DNA from: Paractinoplanes brasiliensis
Lineage (GTDB): Bacteria; Actinomycetota; Actinomycetes; Mycobacteriales; Micromonosporaceae
Assembly: GCF_004362215.1 (NCBI RefSeq)
Contig: NZ_SNWR01000001.1
Coordinates: forward strand, 5,190,001-5,254,000
Reading direction: 5' to 3'
Length of the DNA stretch: 64,000 nt
Shown here: positions 34,637 to 42,245 of the stretch, one piece after another
Layout of the letters: each line of letters starts with the position of its first letter
Numbering within the stretch: position 1 is the stretch's first letter
Position numbers and translations under genes: made by a program
Notes under the pieces: generated by a model
The model's database searches: none
Seen by the model: the letters and a program-made list of their open reading frames with translations, nothing else
Told to the model about the DNA's origin: nothing

Positions 34637-35692
34637 ATGACCGCAACCACCACCGCCAAGTCCGGGGTCCGCTCGGTGCCCGGCGCGCCGCTGCTGCAGC
34701 TCGACGGCGTCAAGATGCACTTCAAGACAAAGGGCGACGGCTTCTTCGCCCGCGGCACCAAGTGGGTGCAGGCCGTCGACGGCGTCGACCTGACCATCGC
34801 GCCCGGCGAGACCGTCGGCCTGGTCGGCGAGTCGGGCTGTGGCAAGTCGACCACTGCCCGCCTGATCACGCGGCTGCTCGAACCCACCGCGGGCGAGATC
34901 CGCTATCAGGGCGTCGACATCGCGCACATGAGCGAGCGGCAGCTGCGCCCGTACCGCCGCGAGATCCAGCTGATCTTCCAGGATCCGTACTCCTCGCTGA
35001 ACCCGCGCCACACCGTGGGCACGATCGTCGGCACCGCCCTGCGCACACACGACATGGTGGCCAAGAGCGGCGAGCTCAAGCGGGTGCAGGAACTGCTCGA
35101 GGTTGTCGGCCTGAACCCGGAGCACTACAACCGCTACCCGCACGAGTTCTCCGGCGGTCAGCGCCAGCGCATCGGCATCGCCCGCGCGCTCGCCGCCCGC
35201 CCCAAGATCATCGTGGCCGACGAGCCGGTCTCCGCGCTCGACGTGTCGATCCAGGCCCAGGTCATGAACCTGCTGGAGAGCCTGCGCAAGGAATTCGGCA
35301 TCGCGTTCGTGTTCATCGCGCACGACCTCGGCGTGGTGCGGCACTTCTGCGACCGGATTGCCGTCATGTACCTGGGCCGGGTGGTCGAGGAGGGTCCGCG
35401 CGACACGCTCTACGAGAAGCCGCAGCACCCGTACACCCAGGCCCTGCTCTCGGCGGTGCCGGACATCGGCGTGGTGCGGGGCGTGCCGCCGAAGAACCGG
35501 ATCCGCCTGGTCGGCGACGTGCCCAGCCCGGTCGACCCGCCGTCGGGCTGCCGGTTCCGCACCCGCTGCTGGAAAGCGCAGGACATCTGCGCCACCGACG
35601 ACCCGGCCCTCATCGAGCGGGCCCCGGCCCAGCGGGTGGCCTGCCACTTCGCCGAGCCGCCGGTCGAGTCGATCATCGCCGAGACGGCCTGA
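34637..35692 (+). CDS. Peptide/oligopeptide ABC transporter ATPase (DppF/OppF type)
   Basis: 351 aa. Walker A VGESGCGKST, Q-loop LIFQDPYSSLNPRHTV, signature FSGGQRQRIGIARAL, Walker B IIVADEPVSALD, switch FIAHDLGVVRHF. The C-terminal cysteine set CRFRTRC, DIC and ACHF again matches the OppD/F extension. It dimerises with the preceding ATPase. AGAGGA lies upstream of ATG 34637. Only 5 nt separate its stop from the next GTG. Confidence 0.93.
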   Translation: MTATTTAKSGVRSVPGAPLLQLDGVKMHFKTKGDGFFARGTKWVQAVDGVDLTIAPGETVGLVGESGCGKSTTARLITRLLEPTAGEIRYQGVDIAHMSERQLRPYRREIQLIFQDPYSSLNPRHTVGTIVGTALRTHDMVAKSGELKRVQELLEVVGLNPEHYNRYPHEFSGGQRQRIGIARALAARPKIIVADEPVSALDVSIQAQVMNLLESLRKEFGIAFVFIAHDLGVVRHFCDRIAVMYLGRVVEEGPRDTLYEKPQHPYTQALLSAVPDIGVVRGVPPKNRIRLVGDVPSPVDPPSGCRFRTRCWKAQDICATDDPALIERAPAQRVACHFAEPPVESIIAETA

Positions 35693-35697
35693 GCCTG

Positions 35698-36321
35698 GTG
35701 GTCCCCCCGCCCGCTCCCTCCGTCTATCGCACCAAGGCGTACCGGGTCCGGCAGCGCTCGTTCGTCGCGCTGGCCGGGCTCGGCCTGCTGGCCACGGGCT
35801 ACGGGCTGGGCCGCTGGCAGGACTCGCCCGTCCCGGCCGCGGCCGTGCCGCCCGTGGTGGTGACCAGCGCGCCCTCGGCTGCTCCCTCGGCGGCGCCGCC
35901 CACGACCGAGGCCCCGGCGCCGACGGTCTATCCGAAACTGGAGGCCGAGGCGGCGGACGGCAACGTGGGCATCCAGTCCCAGGAGACGACGGACGAGGGC
36001 GGCGGGCAGAACGTCGGCTGGATCGCGGGCGGCGACCAGCTGCGCTTCGACAACGTCGACTTCGGGCCCGTACCGGCGACGAAGCTCGACGTACGGGTGT
36101 CGAGCGACGCCGAGGGCGGGCGCATGGAGATCCGGCTCGACGGCGCCGACCAGCCGCCGATCGGGACGCTGAACGTCACGCGTACGGGCGGGTGGCAGAA
36201 CTGGCGGACCGACCAGGTCGACATCACGCCGACCGCCGGCAAGCACACGGTGTTCCTGACTTTCGCCCGCGACGACGGCGGCGAGTTCCTCAACATCAAC
36301 TGGCTGCGGTTCGTGCATTGA
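35698..36321 (+). CDS. Membrane-anchored CBM6-like carbohydrate-binding protein
   Basis: 207 aa. A basic N-terminus and one hydrophobic helix (FVALAGLGLLATGYGLG) anchor it, then a Pro/Ala/Ser linker, then a roughly 125-residue beta-sandwich starting YPKLEAEAADGNVGIQ and ending GEFLNINWLRFVH. The opening 'EAE' and the closing 'NINWL(R)F' are the hallmarks of CBM6/CBM35-type modules, which bind sugars and calcium. No catalytic domain is present. GTG 35698 lies 5 nt after the ATPase stop, so it is likely co-transcribed. Its link to the transporter is unclear. Confidence 0.72.
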   Translation: MVPPPAPSVYRTKAYRVRQRSFVALAGLGLLATGYGLGRWQDSPVPAAAVPPVVVTSAPSAAPSAAPPTTEAPAPTVYPKLEAEAADGNVGIQSQETTDEGGGQNVGWIAGGDQLRFDNVDFGPVPATKLDVRVSSDAEGGRMEIRLDGADQPPIGTLNVTRTGGWQNWRTDQVDITPTAGKHTVFLTFARDDGGEFLNINWLRFVH

Positions 36322-36348
36322 GAGAGCCGCGCTGTCGCGCGGCTCTCT
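36321..36348. terminator. Bidirectional terminator hairpin between convergent genes
   Basis: AGAGAGCCGCGC and GCGCGGCTCTCT pair over 12 bp with a TGTC loop. It sits exactly between the stop of the CBM6-like gene and the stop of the hsp20 gene (36352). Confidence 0.85.
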
Positions 36349-36351
36349 GTC

Positions 36352-36723
36352 TCAGACTGCTGTCAACGCCGCTTCTCTCACCACCGGGATGGTGAGGGTC
36401 ACGACTCCGTTGTCGCACTGGGCCTCGAGGCGATCGGTGTCCAGGCTGTCCGACTCGCGCAGATCGACCTCGCGGGTCACGGGGGCGCCGGCCGGCTGAC
36501 CGGCCTCACCCTCCGCCGCGCGGCGCTCGGCCCGAATGGTCAGGACGCCGTCGTCCACCGAGACGTCGATACCGGCCCTGTCGATGCCCGGCAGGTCGAT
36601 GTCGACGAAGAAGGTCCCGTCGATCCGGTACGCGGCGAGCCGCGCCCCGGAGCTGCGGGTGCTGTCGAACACGCGGCACGTGAGCTGGTCGAGCTCGCGG
36701 ACCGTCGCGCCGTGAGGCGACAT
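36352..36723 (-). CDS. Small heat-shock protein (Hsp20/alpha-crystallin family)
   Basis: 123 aa. The alpha-crystallin core is visible in FFVDIDLPGIDRAGIDVSVDDGVLTIRAER and DRLEAQCDNGVVTLTIPV. It is shorter than typical members (about 140-160 aa): the aromatic segment normally following the RAER strand (like RSYGSFSRSL) is replaced by a Gly/Ala-rich EGEAGQPAGAP loop. It would act as an ATP-independent holdase. GGAGG lies just before the ATG on the minus strand. Confidence 0.82.
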   Translation of the reverse strand: MSPHGATVRELDQLTCRVFDSTRSSGARLAAYRIDGTFFVDIDLPGIDRAGIDVSVDDGVLTIRAERRAAEGEAGQPAGAPVTREVDLRESDSLDTDRLEAQCDNGVVTLTIPVVREAALTAV

Positions 36724-36857
36724 GGTGGTTCCTCCAGGCGGAGTTCTTCTCGGCTGGATCGGGCGGGGTGGGCCCGGTCCGGTATGACCAACGGAGATTG
36801 TGGTCCTCGGATTCCCGTTTGGACATGACCGGCGTCACGATGCGGCCTGTTACCTCA

Positions 36858-37298
36858 TTACGATCCGTTGTCGTCGAGCCGGAAGTCGTCGAACTCGAAA
36901 CCCGGGGCCACGACGCAGCTAACCAGAACATATTCCGTGCTCGCGGGCTCCGCCGCCTGCCACACCCCGGCCGGCACGAGCACCTGCGGATGGTGCCCGT
37001 CGCCGACACCCAACGTGACGGTCCCCTCCTCGGCCGGGTGCTCCCCGTCACCACCGAAGCGCAGCGTCAGCGGACCGCCGGCGTGCCAGAACCACAGCTC
37101 GTCCGAGCGCACGACATGCCAGGCCGAGGCCTCACCCGGGTGGAGCAGGAAGTAGATCGCGGTGGCGGCCGAGCGTTCCCCGGCGTACCCCTCGGGGTGG
37201 AACGTCCTCTCCGACTTGTAGGTCTGCCGGAACCAGCCGCCCTCGGGATGGGGCTGAAGGTCGAACTGCCGGGCCAGCGGCGGGCGCGTGTCACTCAT
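36858..37298 (-). CDS. Cupin-superfamily protein (DUF985/Cupin_5)
   Basis: 146 aa single cupin. HPEGGWFRQTY, SAATAIYFLLHPGEASAWHVVRSDELWFWHAG and DGHHPQVLVPAGVWQAAEP are typical of the YML079w-like DUF985 family; the conserved His and Glu could bind metal. Function is unknown; some relatives are linked to sugar or NDP-sugar binding. It is divergent from dinB, sharing the short promoter region. Confidence 0.85.
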   Translation of the reverse strand: MSDTRPPLARQFDLQPHPEGGWFRQTYKSERTFHPEGYAGERSAATAIYFLLHPGEASAWHVVRSDELWFWHAGGPLTLRFGGDGEHPAEEGTVTLGVGDGHHPQVLVPAGVWQAAEPASTEYVLVSCVVAPGFEFDDFRLDDNGS

Positions 37299-37315
37299 GC
37301 CGTAACCGTAGTGGC

Positions 37316-37331
37316 TCGAACATGTGTTCTA
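37316..37331. promoter_or_regulatory. LexA (SOS) box in the dinB promoter
   Basis: TCGAACATGTGTTCTA matches the actinobacterial SOS box TCGAAC-N4-GTTCGA at 11 of 12 defined bases. It overlaps a TATAGT -10-like hexamer (37330-37335), so bound LexA would block the polymerase. The GTG at 37324 lies within the box and is therefore unlikely to be the dinB start. Confidence 0.85.
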
Positions 37332-37341
37332 TAGTGTCGCC

Positions 37342-38517
37342 GTGGCGATCCTGCATGCCGACCTCGACGCCTTCTACGCGTCGGTGGAGCAGCGCGACGA
37401 CCCGGCCCTGCGGGGGCGTCCGGTGCTGGTCGGCGGTGGGGTGGTGCTCGCCGCGAGCTACGAGGCAAAGGCTTTCGGCGTACGCACCCCGATGGGCATC
37501 AACCAGGCCCGCGCGCTCTGCCCCCGGGCGGTCGTGGTGCCGCCGCGTATGAGGGCGTACACGGTGGCCAGCAAGGCCGTGTTCGAGATCTTCCGGGACA
37601 CCACGCCCCTCGTCGAGGGCATCTCGATCGACGAGGCGTTCCTCGACGTGGGCGGTCTGCTCCGCGTCAGCGGCACCCCGCGCGAGATCGCCACCCGCCT
37701 GCGGGCCGAGGTGCGCGCCCAGGTCGGGCTGCCCATCACGGTCGGCATCGCCGGGACGAAGTTCCTGGCCAAGGTGGCCAGCGCGGTCGGCAAGCCGGAC
37801 GGGCTGCTCGAAGTGCCGGCCGGGGGCGAACTCGCGTTCCTGCACCCGCTGCCGGTCGAGCGGCTGTGGGGCGTCGGCCCGGTCACCTCGGCCAAGCTGC
37901 GCGACCGGCGGGTCAACACGGTCGGCGACGTCGCCCGCATCGGCGAGGCGGCCCTGGTGTCGATGCTCGGCCCCGGCTACGGGCGGCACCTCTACGCGCT
38001 TGCCCACAATCGAGACCCCCGCCGCGTACGGGTCGGGCACCGGCGCGGCTCGATCGGCGCGCAAAGTGCCCTGGGACGCCGGCCCCGCCCGTTCGCCGAG
38101 GTCGAGGCCACACTCGACGCGCTGGTCGACCGGGTCACCCGGCGCATGCGCGGCGCCCAGCGGGCCGGCCGCACGGTGACGCTGCGGCTGCGCTTCGACG
38201 ACTTCGGCCGGGCCACCCGGTCGCGGTCGCTGCTCAAAGCCACCATGCAGACCCGCCTGATCCAGGCGACCGCCCGTGACCTGCTGACCGAGGCCCGCGA
38301 GCTGATCGCCGCCCGCGGCCTCACCCTGGTCGGCGTGGCAGTGAGCAACCTCGACGGCGACGGCCACGTGCAGCCCTCCCTCTTCGACGACGCCGACGAC
38401 GACCGTCTCGACATCGCCATGGACGCGGTCCGCGACCGCTTCGGCTCGACCTCCCTGACCCGAGCGGCCACCATCGGCCGCGAACTGGGTCCGTCGGTGC
38501 CGATCCTCCCGGACTGA
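37342..38517 (+). CDS. dinB: DNA polymerase IV (Y-family translesion polymerase)
   Basis: 391 aa from GTG 37342. The metal-binding carboxylates are in ILHADLDAFYASVEQ (Asp7) and GISIDEAFLDV (Asp97, Glu98). The palm, finger and little-finger regions follow, with VGIAGTKFLAKVASAVGKPDG and HhH LWGVGPVTSAKL. A beta-clamp binding motif QPSLF is near the C-terminus. It copies past damaged bases with low fidelity. The promoter carries a LexA box, and TATAGT ends 6 nt before the start, so the transcript is probably leaderless. Confidence 0.95.
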   Translation: MAILHADLDAFYASVEQRDDPALRGRPVLVGGGVVLAASYEAKAFGVRTPMGINQARALCPRAVVVPPRMRAYTVASKAVFEIFRDTTPLVEGISIDEAFLDVGGLLRVSGTPREIATRLRAEVRAQVGLPITVGIAGTKFLAKVASAVGKPDGLLEVPAGGELAFLHPLPVERLWGVGPVTSAKLRDRRVNTVGDVARIGEAALVSMLGPGYGRHLYALAHNRDPRRVRVGHRRGSIGAQSALGRRPRPFAEVEATLDALVDRVTRRMRGAQRAGRTVTLRLRFDDFGRATRSRSLLKATMQTRLIQATARDLLTEARELIAARGLTLVGVAVSNLDGDGHVQPSLFDDADDDRLDIAMDAVRDRFGSTSLTRAATIGRELGPSVPILPD

Positions 38518-38534
38518 GGTCCACCCGCCCGAAG

Positions 38535-38609
38535 TTGTCCACAATCCTTGGTTGTCCACGTTGAGATGCTGGGTGGGCCTCGGCGGCGGGTTTTGACTCG
38601 TTGTCCACG
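38535..38609 (+). other. Cluster of three DnaA-box-like words
   Basis: TTGTCCACA (38535-38543), TTGTCCACG (38552-38560) and TTGTCCACG (38601-38609) are in the same orientation in the gap after dinB. The first is an exact match to the actinobacterial DnaA box TTGTCCACA; the others differ at the last base. No gene is seen between 38518 and 38836. Confidence 0.55.
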
Positions 38610-38836
38610 TGGCGTCTGCGGTAGAACTGGTGGATCTTCGGTGATGGTCTGACCCGTGTTCCACCGGCGTCCGTGTGACTGCCTTCCGGCTGAACTGCCG
38701 GCCGTCGCCGAGGCCACCACCAGGCAGGGAACGTGACTTGACAGGAGCTTGGCTAGAAGCCCCGTCAACGTGCTGTCCACCCCTGCCCGGCGGTGTGCCA
38801 CCCGGTTCAGAGCAATGAAGGGCAGCAGGCTCCACG
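38610..38836 (+). other. Non-coding stretch upstream of the IS110 transposase remnant
   Basis: No gene. It probably contains the left end of the IS110 element. In the IS110 subgroup the 5' non-coding end encodes the bridge (seeker) RNA. Short inverted repeats are present (CCGG...CCGG at about 38684-38701, GGCT-AGA-AGCC near 38751), but no clear consensus can be read by eye. Confidence 0.35.
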
Positions 38837-39289
38837 ATGCCAGAACAAACCATCGAGGTGATCGGTGGTGTCGACACCCACGCTGACACCCACACCGCCG
38901 CGCTGATCGACCAGACCGGGCGGCTGCTCGGCCGTGAGCAGTTCCCCGCCGATGTGGCCGGCTGTCAAACGCTGCCGGCCTGGATGCGCAGCCACGGACC
39001 GATCCGGGCAGTCGGCGTCGAAGGCACCGGCAGCTACGGCGCCGGCTTGTCGCGTCACCTGCACCAGGAAGCTGTCACCGTGCTCGACGTCGACCGGACC
39101 GACCACAAAACCCGCCGCCGACGCGGCACGAGTGACCCCATCGACGCCGAAGCCGCCGCCCGATCAGTGCTGGCCGGCACCGCGACCACCATCCCGAAAA
39201 CTCGCCACGGCATCGTCGAGGCACTCCGCGCGATCACCGTCACCCACGCCGGCGCGGTTCGCGCTCACACCGCGGCCAAGAACGCGGGC
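38837..39289 (+). pseudogene. IS110-family transposase, N-terminal remnant
   Basis: About 150 residues of the DEDD/RuvC-like domain remain: IGGVDTHADTHTAALIDQTG (first Asp), AVGVEGTGSYGAGLSRHL (Glu) and RRRRGTSDPIDAEAAARSVL (Asp). Similarity stops at AVRAHTAAKNA, where intact relatives continue. The C-terminal Transposase_20 domain with the catalytic serine is missing, so it cannot transpose. The open frame runs on to 39946 only as antisense of the caspase gene. The break lies 7-10 bp from the 3' end of the caspase gene on the other strand. Confidence 0.85.
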
Positions 39290-39295
39290 TGTGGG

Positions 39296-40996
39296 TTATG
39301 GGCCGGCGGAGACCCGCACGTTGCAGTAGAGGCTGCCCAAATAGACCGTTTTTCGGTCTGCCGGGTCGAGCAGCACGGCGCCGGTGCCGGCGGCGGCCTC
39401 CCGGGCGGCCAGCGCGCGGCCGTCGGTGGCGTCGTGCAGGGTGAGGTCGCAGGAGTTGTTGCCGTGGTCGTCCAGCACCTCCACGGTGACCTGGCCGCTC
39501 ACGGGGAACGCGTCGGTGTCACCCAGCCGTTCGGTGGTGAACGGCAGCGTGGCCGTTCCCGCGCCGGGGCGGTGCAGCACGATGCAGCCCGGGTCGTTGG
39601 CGGACGTGCGGAACTGGCCGGATTCGCGCACCTGGAATGCCGTTGGGGAGAAGAGGCCGGTCGGGATCGGCAGGGGGCGGCCGCTGTCGACGTGGGTGAG
39701 CGTGACGTCGCAGCCGTTGTCCTTGTCCTGGATGTTGTCGTCGATCGTCAGCCGCCACGGCGCCTGGGCGGTGAAGTTCTCGCTCGAGACCCGCCCCTCG
39801 CCGCTGCTGCCGTTGTCGTTGCCGAGCAACACGAAGGCGAGCGCCGCGCCGGCGATGAGGATCACGGCGGCGGCTGCGGTGAGGAGCGTGCGCCGCCGGG
39901 ACGACCATCCATTCGCGGCCGCGATCTCGGCAGCGGCAGGCGGTGACTCAGGGCCGGCGGCGGACTTGGCGTCCGCGGCGGGCGGCGACCCGGCGTCGGT
40001 GTCGGGCTCCGGGGCGGGCGGCGATTGCTCGCCGGTCAGGGCGGCGGTGGCTGCGCCTGACACCGTACGGCTGTCGTCCTTGGACAGATGCTCCAAGGCC
40101 TCGCGGGCGGCGAGCGCCATCCCCGCGTGCCGGCCGTGGGCGAGGCGGGCCAGTTCCTGGACGGCGCCGGCCCGGACGCCGCTGATGGGATGGCCGATGA
40201 CCGCTTGCAGTTCCGGGGGCAGCGGCGCGGGTTGTGTCACCGGGCGGCTGCGGCGGGCCACGTACAGCTCGCCCTGCATTTCGACGTCGCGGCTCGGGGT
40301 CTGGTGGGGGTTGCGTTCGCGGACCCGGTCGAAGACGTAGTCGTAGAGCTCGTTCAGCGACACCCAGCCGTCCTGGTCGCGGTCGGCGTCGCCGGTGGAC
40401 AGGCCCTCGACCAGCGCGGAAGTGAAGACGGACGGGCGGCGGCTGTGGTCGTCGGCCAACTGGTCGCCCTCGAAGGCGTACTCCATGGCGCTCGACGCGG
40501 TGATGACCGCGCGCCCGCGGCTGCCGCCGGGGAAGTTGTCGAGCACGTTGACGTCGCCGGCGGCCCGGACGGTCACGCCCTTGCTGAACGCGCCGCCGTA
40601 ACAGCAGTCGAGCAGCAGGACGATGCTGCGCGACCGGCTGGCCAGCATGCAGCGCTGCACGAAGCCGGCCGACACGGCGGTCGACTCGAGGCGGTTCGGG
40701 CGGGTGTTGCGGGTGGCGAAGAACAGCTCGCCGGAGTCGCCCTTGAGCCCGTGGCATGAGAAGTGCAGCAGCAGCACGTCGTCGGGGCGGCTGTCGGCGA
40801 ACAACTCCTCGATCTGCTCGCGAATCACGTGCGCGGGCTCGTTGCGTACGACATGCACCTGGAAGTCACCGATCGCGGCGTCACCGAGCACACCGGCGAG
40901 CGCGTCGGCGTCGGCCTGCGGCGCGAGCAGATGGCCAAGCCCCTCGTGGTCGTAGGTGTCGTTCGCGACGATCAGGGCCTTGCGCGCGGCGGTCAT
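39296..40996 (-). CDS. Membrane-anchored caspase-family (C14) protease with duplicated C-terminal sensor-like module
   Basis: 566 aa. Residues 1-235 are a caspase p20-like domain with the catalytic His82 (HFSCHG) and Cys132 (LLLDCCYGG). An EF-hand-like loop follows (DADRDQDGWVSLNE, about 203-216). Next come a helical, HEAT-like stretch (VRAGAVQELARLAHGRHAG), an acidic Pro-rich linker and a single membrane helix (AAAAVILIAGAALAFVLLG). The C-terminal roughly 165 residues contain two related modules, NGCDVTLTHVDSGRPL...PGCIVL and NSCDLTLHDATDGRAL...LYCNV, each with two cysteines, presumably outside the cell. The ATG overlaps the EACC1 stop (ATGA), so the two are translated together. Likely a conflict or programmed-death effector; substrate unknown. 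Confidence 0.87.
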   Translation of the reverse strand: MTAARKALIVANDTYDHEGLGHLLAPQADADALAGVLGDAAIGDFQVHVVRNEPAHVIREQIEELFADSRPDDVLLLHFSCHGLKGDSGELFFATRNTRPNRLESTAVSAGFVQRCMLASRSRSIVLLLDCCYGGAFSKGVTVRAAGDVNVLDNFPGGSRGRAVITASSAMEYAFEGDQLADDHSRRPSVFTSALVEGLSTGDADRDQDGWVSLNELYDYVFDRVRERNPHQTPSRDVEMQGELYVARRSRPVTQPAPLPPELQAVIGHPISGVRAGAVQELARLAHGRHAGMALAAREALEHLSKDDSRTVSGAATAALTGEQSPPAPEPDTDAGSPPAADAKSAAGPESPPAAAEIAAANGWSSRRRTLLTAAAAVILIAGAALAFVLLGNDNGSSGEGRVSSENFTAQAPWRLTIDDNIQDKDNGCDVTLTHVDSGRPLPIPTGLFSPTAFQVRESGQFRTSANDPGCIVLHRPGAGTATLPFTTERLGDTDAFPVSGQVTVEVLDDHGNNSCDLTLHDATDGRALAAREAAAGTGAVLLDPADRKTVYLGSLYCNVRVSAGP

Positions 40997-41373
40997 CAGG
41001 TGCCGTGCCGGCTCACGAAGAGGTCTATGAGCCGCCGCTGGTCGTCGGCGGTCGCCTCGGACAACTCGAGCACGTCGTCACCGAGCTCGAGCCGTACGGT
41101 GCGTTTGGTCCCGTCCGAGCGCCCGAGCCATCCCCGTACGGCCTCCACGACCGACCGCAGCACGTCGGGGTTCTGCCCGATCAGGACCAGGATCGCGCCG
41201 ACGGTCTCCGTGGCGAACGCCCGCGAACCCGGCGGGGGAGGGCCGGCCGGAAGGGCCCGTACGTCGTCGATGTCGAGCTGCCGCAGCTCGGAGCGCAGCT
41301 GCCCGGTCAGGGTGCCGAGCCGCTCGGCGTCCGCGCCGTCCTCGGACAGGAAGACCCGCATTCCGTCACTCAT
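40996..41373 (-). CDS. EACC1-type effector-associated component
   Basis: 125 aa, no signal peptide or membrane helix. The pattern RLGTLTGQLRSEL, then GAILVLIGQNPDVLRSVVEAVRGWLG, then KRTVRLELGDDVLELSEATADDQRRLIDLFV fits the effector-associated constant component 1 family. Those proteins precede caspases, trypsins and other effectors in actinobacterial conflict systems. The predicted fold is a small alpha/beta domain acting as adaptor. It starts at ATG 41373, in the short divergent promoter shared with cobF, and is coupled by ATGA overlap to the caspase. Confidence 0.72.
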   Translation of the reverse strand: MSDGMRVFLSEDGADAERLGTLTGQLRSELRQLDIDDVRALPAGPPPPGSRAFATETVGAILVLIGQNPDVLRSVVEAVRGWLGRSDGTKRTVRLELGDDVLELSEATADDQRRLIDLFVSRHGT

Positions 41374-41468
41374 CGATCCACCATGCACCCGCGGTAGTGG
41401 CATGGGAACTATCCGAAAGGCGACCCTGCTCCGACGGGTGCCCGAGCCGGTGCGGCACACTGGTGCGG

Positions 41469-42158
41469 GTGCGGAAGATCTTCCTGATCGGGCTCGGCGC
41501 GGGCGACCCCGACCACCTCACTCTGCAGGCGGCCAAGGCCATCGGGCGTACGGACGTCTTCTTCCTGCTCGACGACGGCGAGCCCCGGGCGAGCCTGGCC
41601 GACCTGCGGGAACGCATCGTCCGCGGCTACTCCAAGCCGAGCCGCCGCACGGTCGCCGGGCGCTCCCCGGCCGATTCGCAGGCGGCCGAGCGAATGCTGG
41701 CCGAGCACCTGAAGGAGGACGAGACCGGCTCGTTCCTCGTCTGGGGCGACCCCACCCTGTACGACCTGTCGCCTGCGATCCTCGAGGAGGTGCTGGCCCG
41801 GGGCACGGTCGAGTTCGAGTACGAGGTGATCCCCGGCATCAGCAGCGTCTCGGCGCTCGCGGCCAAGCACCGTGTGCCGCTCAACAGGTTCCAGGTCATG
41901 ACCGGCCGGCAGCTGGCGGAGGGCTGGCCCGAGGGCGTCGACGAGCTGGTCGTCCTGCACGACGAGCAGCAGGCCTTCGCCGCCCACCCCGACGCGGACA
42001 TCTTCTGGGGCGCCTACGTCGGGACGCCCGACGAGATCCTGCGCTCGGGCCGGGTGTCCGAGGTCGCCGGCGACATCGCGAAGACTCGCGCGGACGCCCG
42101 GACCGAGCACGGCTGGATCCTCGACACGTACCTGCTGCGCCGGCCGCGGGCTCATTAG
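41469..42158 (+). CDS. cobF: Precorrin-6A synthase (deacetylating), CobF-like
   Basis: 229 aa. Tetrapyrrole methylase fold: KIFLIGLGAGDPDHLTLQAAKAIGRTDVFF, FLVWGDPTLYDLSPAILEEV and EYEVIPGISSVSALAAKHRVPL. CobF methylates precorrin-5 at C-1 with SAM and removes the C-20 fragment as acetate in aerobic cobalamin synthesis. No other cob gene is in the window; stand-alone cobF copies are common in actinobacteria (recall). GTG 41469 matches the usual N-terminus; GTG 41463 is two codons earlier. Confidence 0.85.
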   Translation: MRKIFLIGLGAGDPDHLTLQAAKAIGRTDVFFLLDDGEPRASLADLRERIVRGYSKPSRRTVAGRSPADSQAAERMLAEHLKEDETGSFLVWGDPTLYDLSPAILEEVLARGTVEFEYEVIPGISSVSALAAKHRVPLNRFQVMTGRQLAEGWPEGVDELVVLHDEQQAFAAHPDADIFWGAYVGTPDEILRSGRVSEVAGDIAKTRADARTEHGWILDTYLLRRPRAH

Positions 42159-42245
42159 TTGACGACGGCGGCCCGGCGGCCCGGCAGGCGGAGGATGAGG
42201 TAGGTGCCACTCTTTTCGCAGCCGGGGGCCTAGACTCTCGAACCC

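Noticed and set aside
37324..37341. GTG 37324 as the dinB start
   Set aside because: It lies within the LexA box, and GTG 37342 gives the conserved N-terminus ILHADLDAFYASVEQ.
38837..39946. A full-length IS110 transposase
   Set aside because: Only the first 150 codons are transposase-like; the remainder is antisense to the caspase gene.
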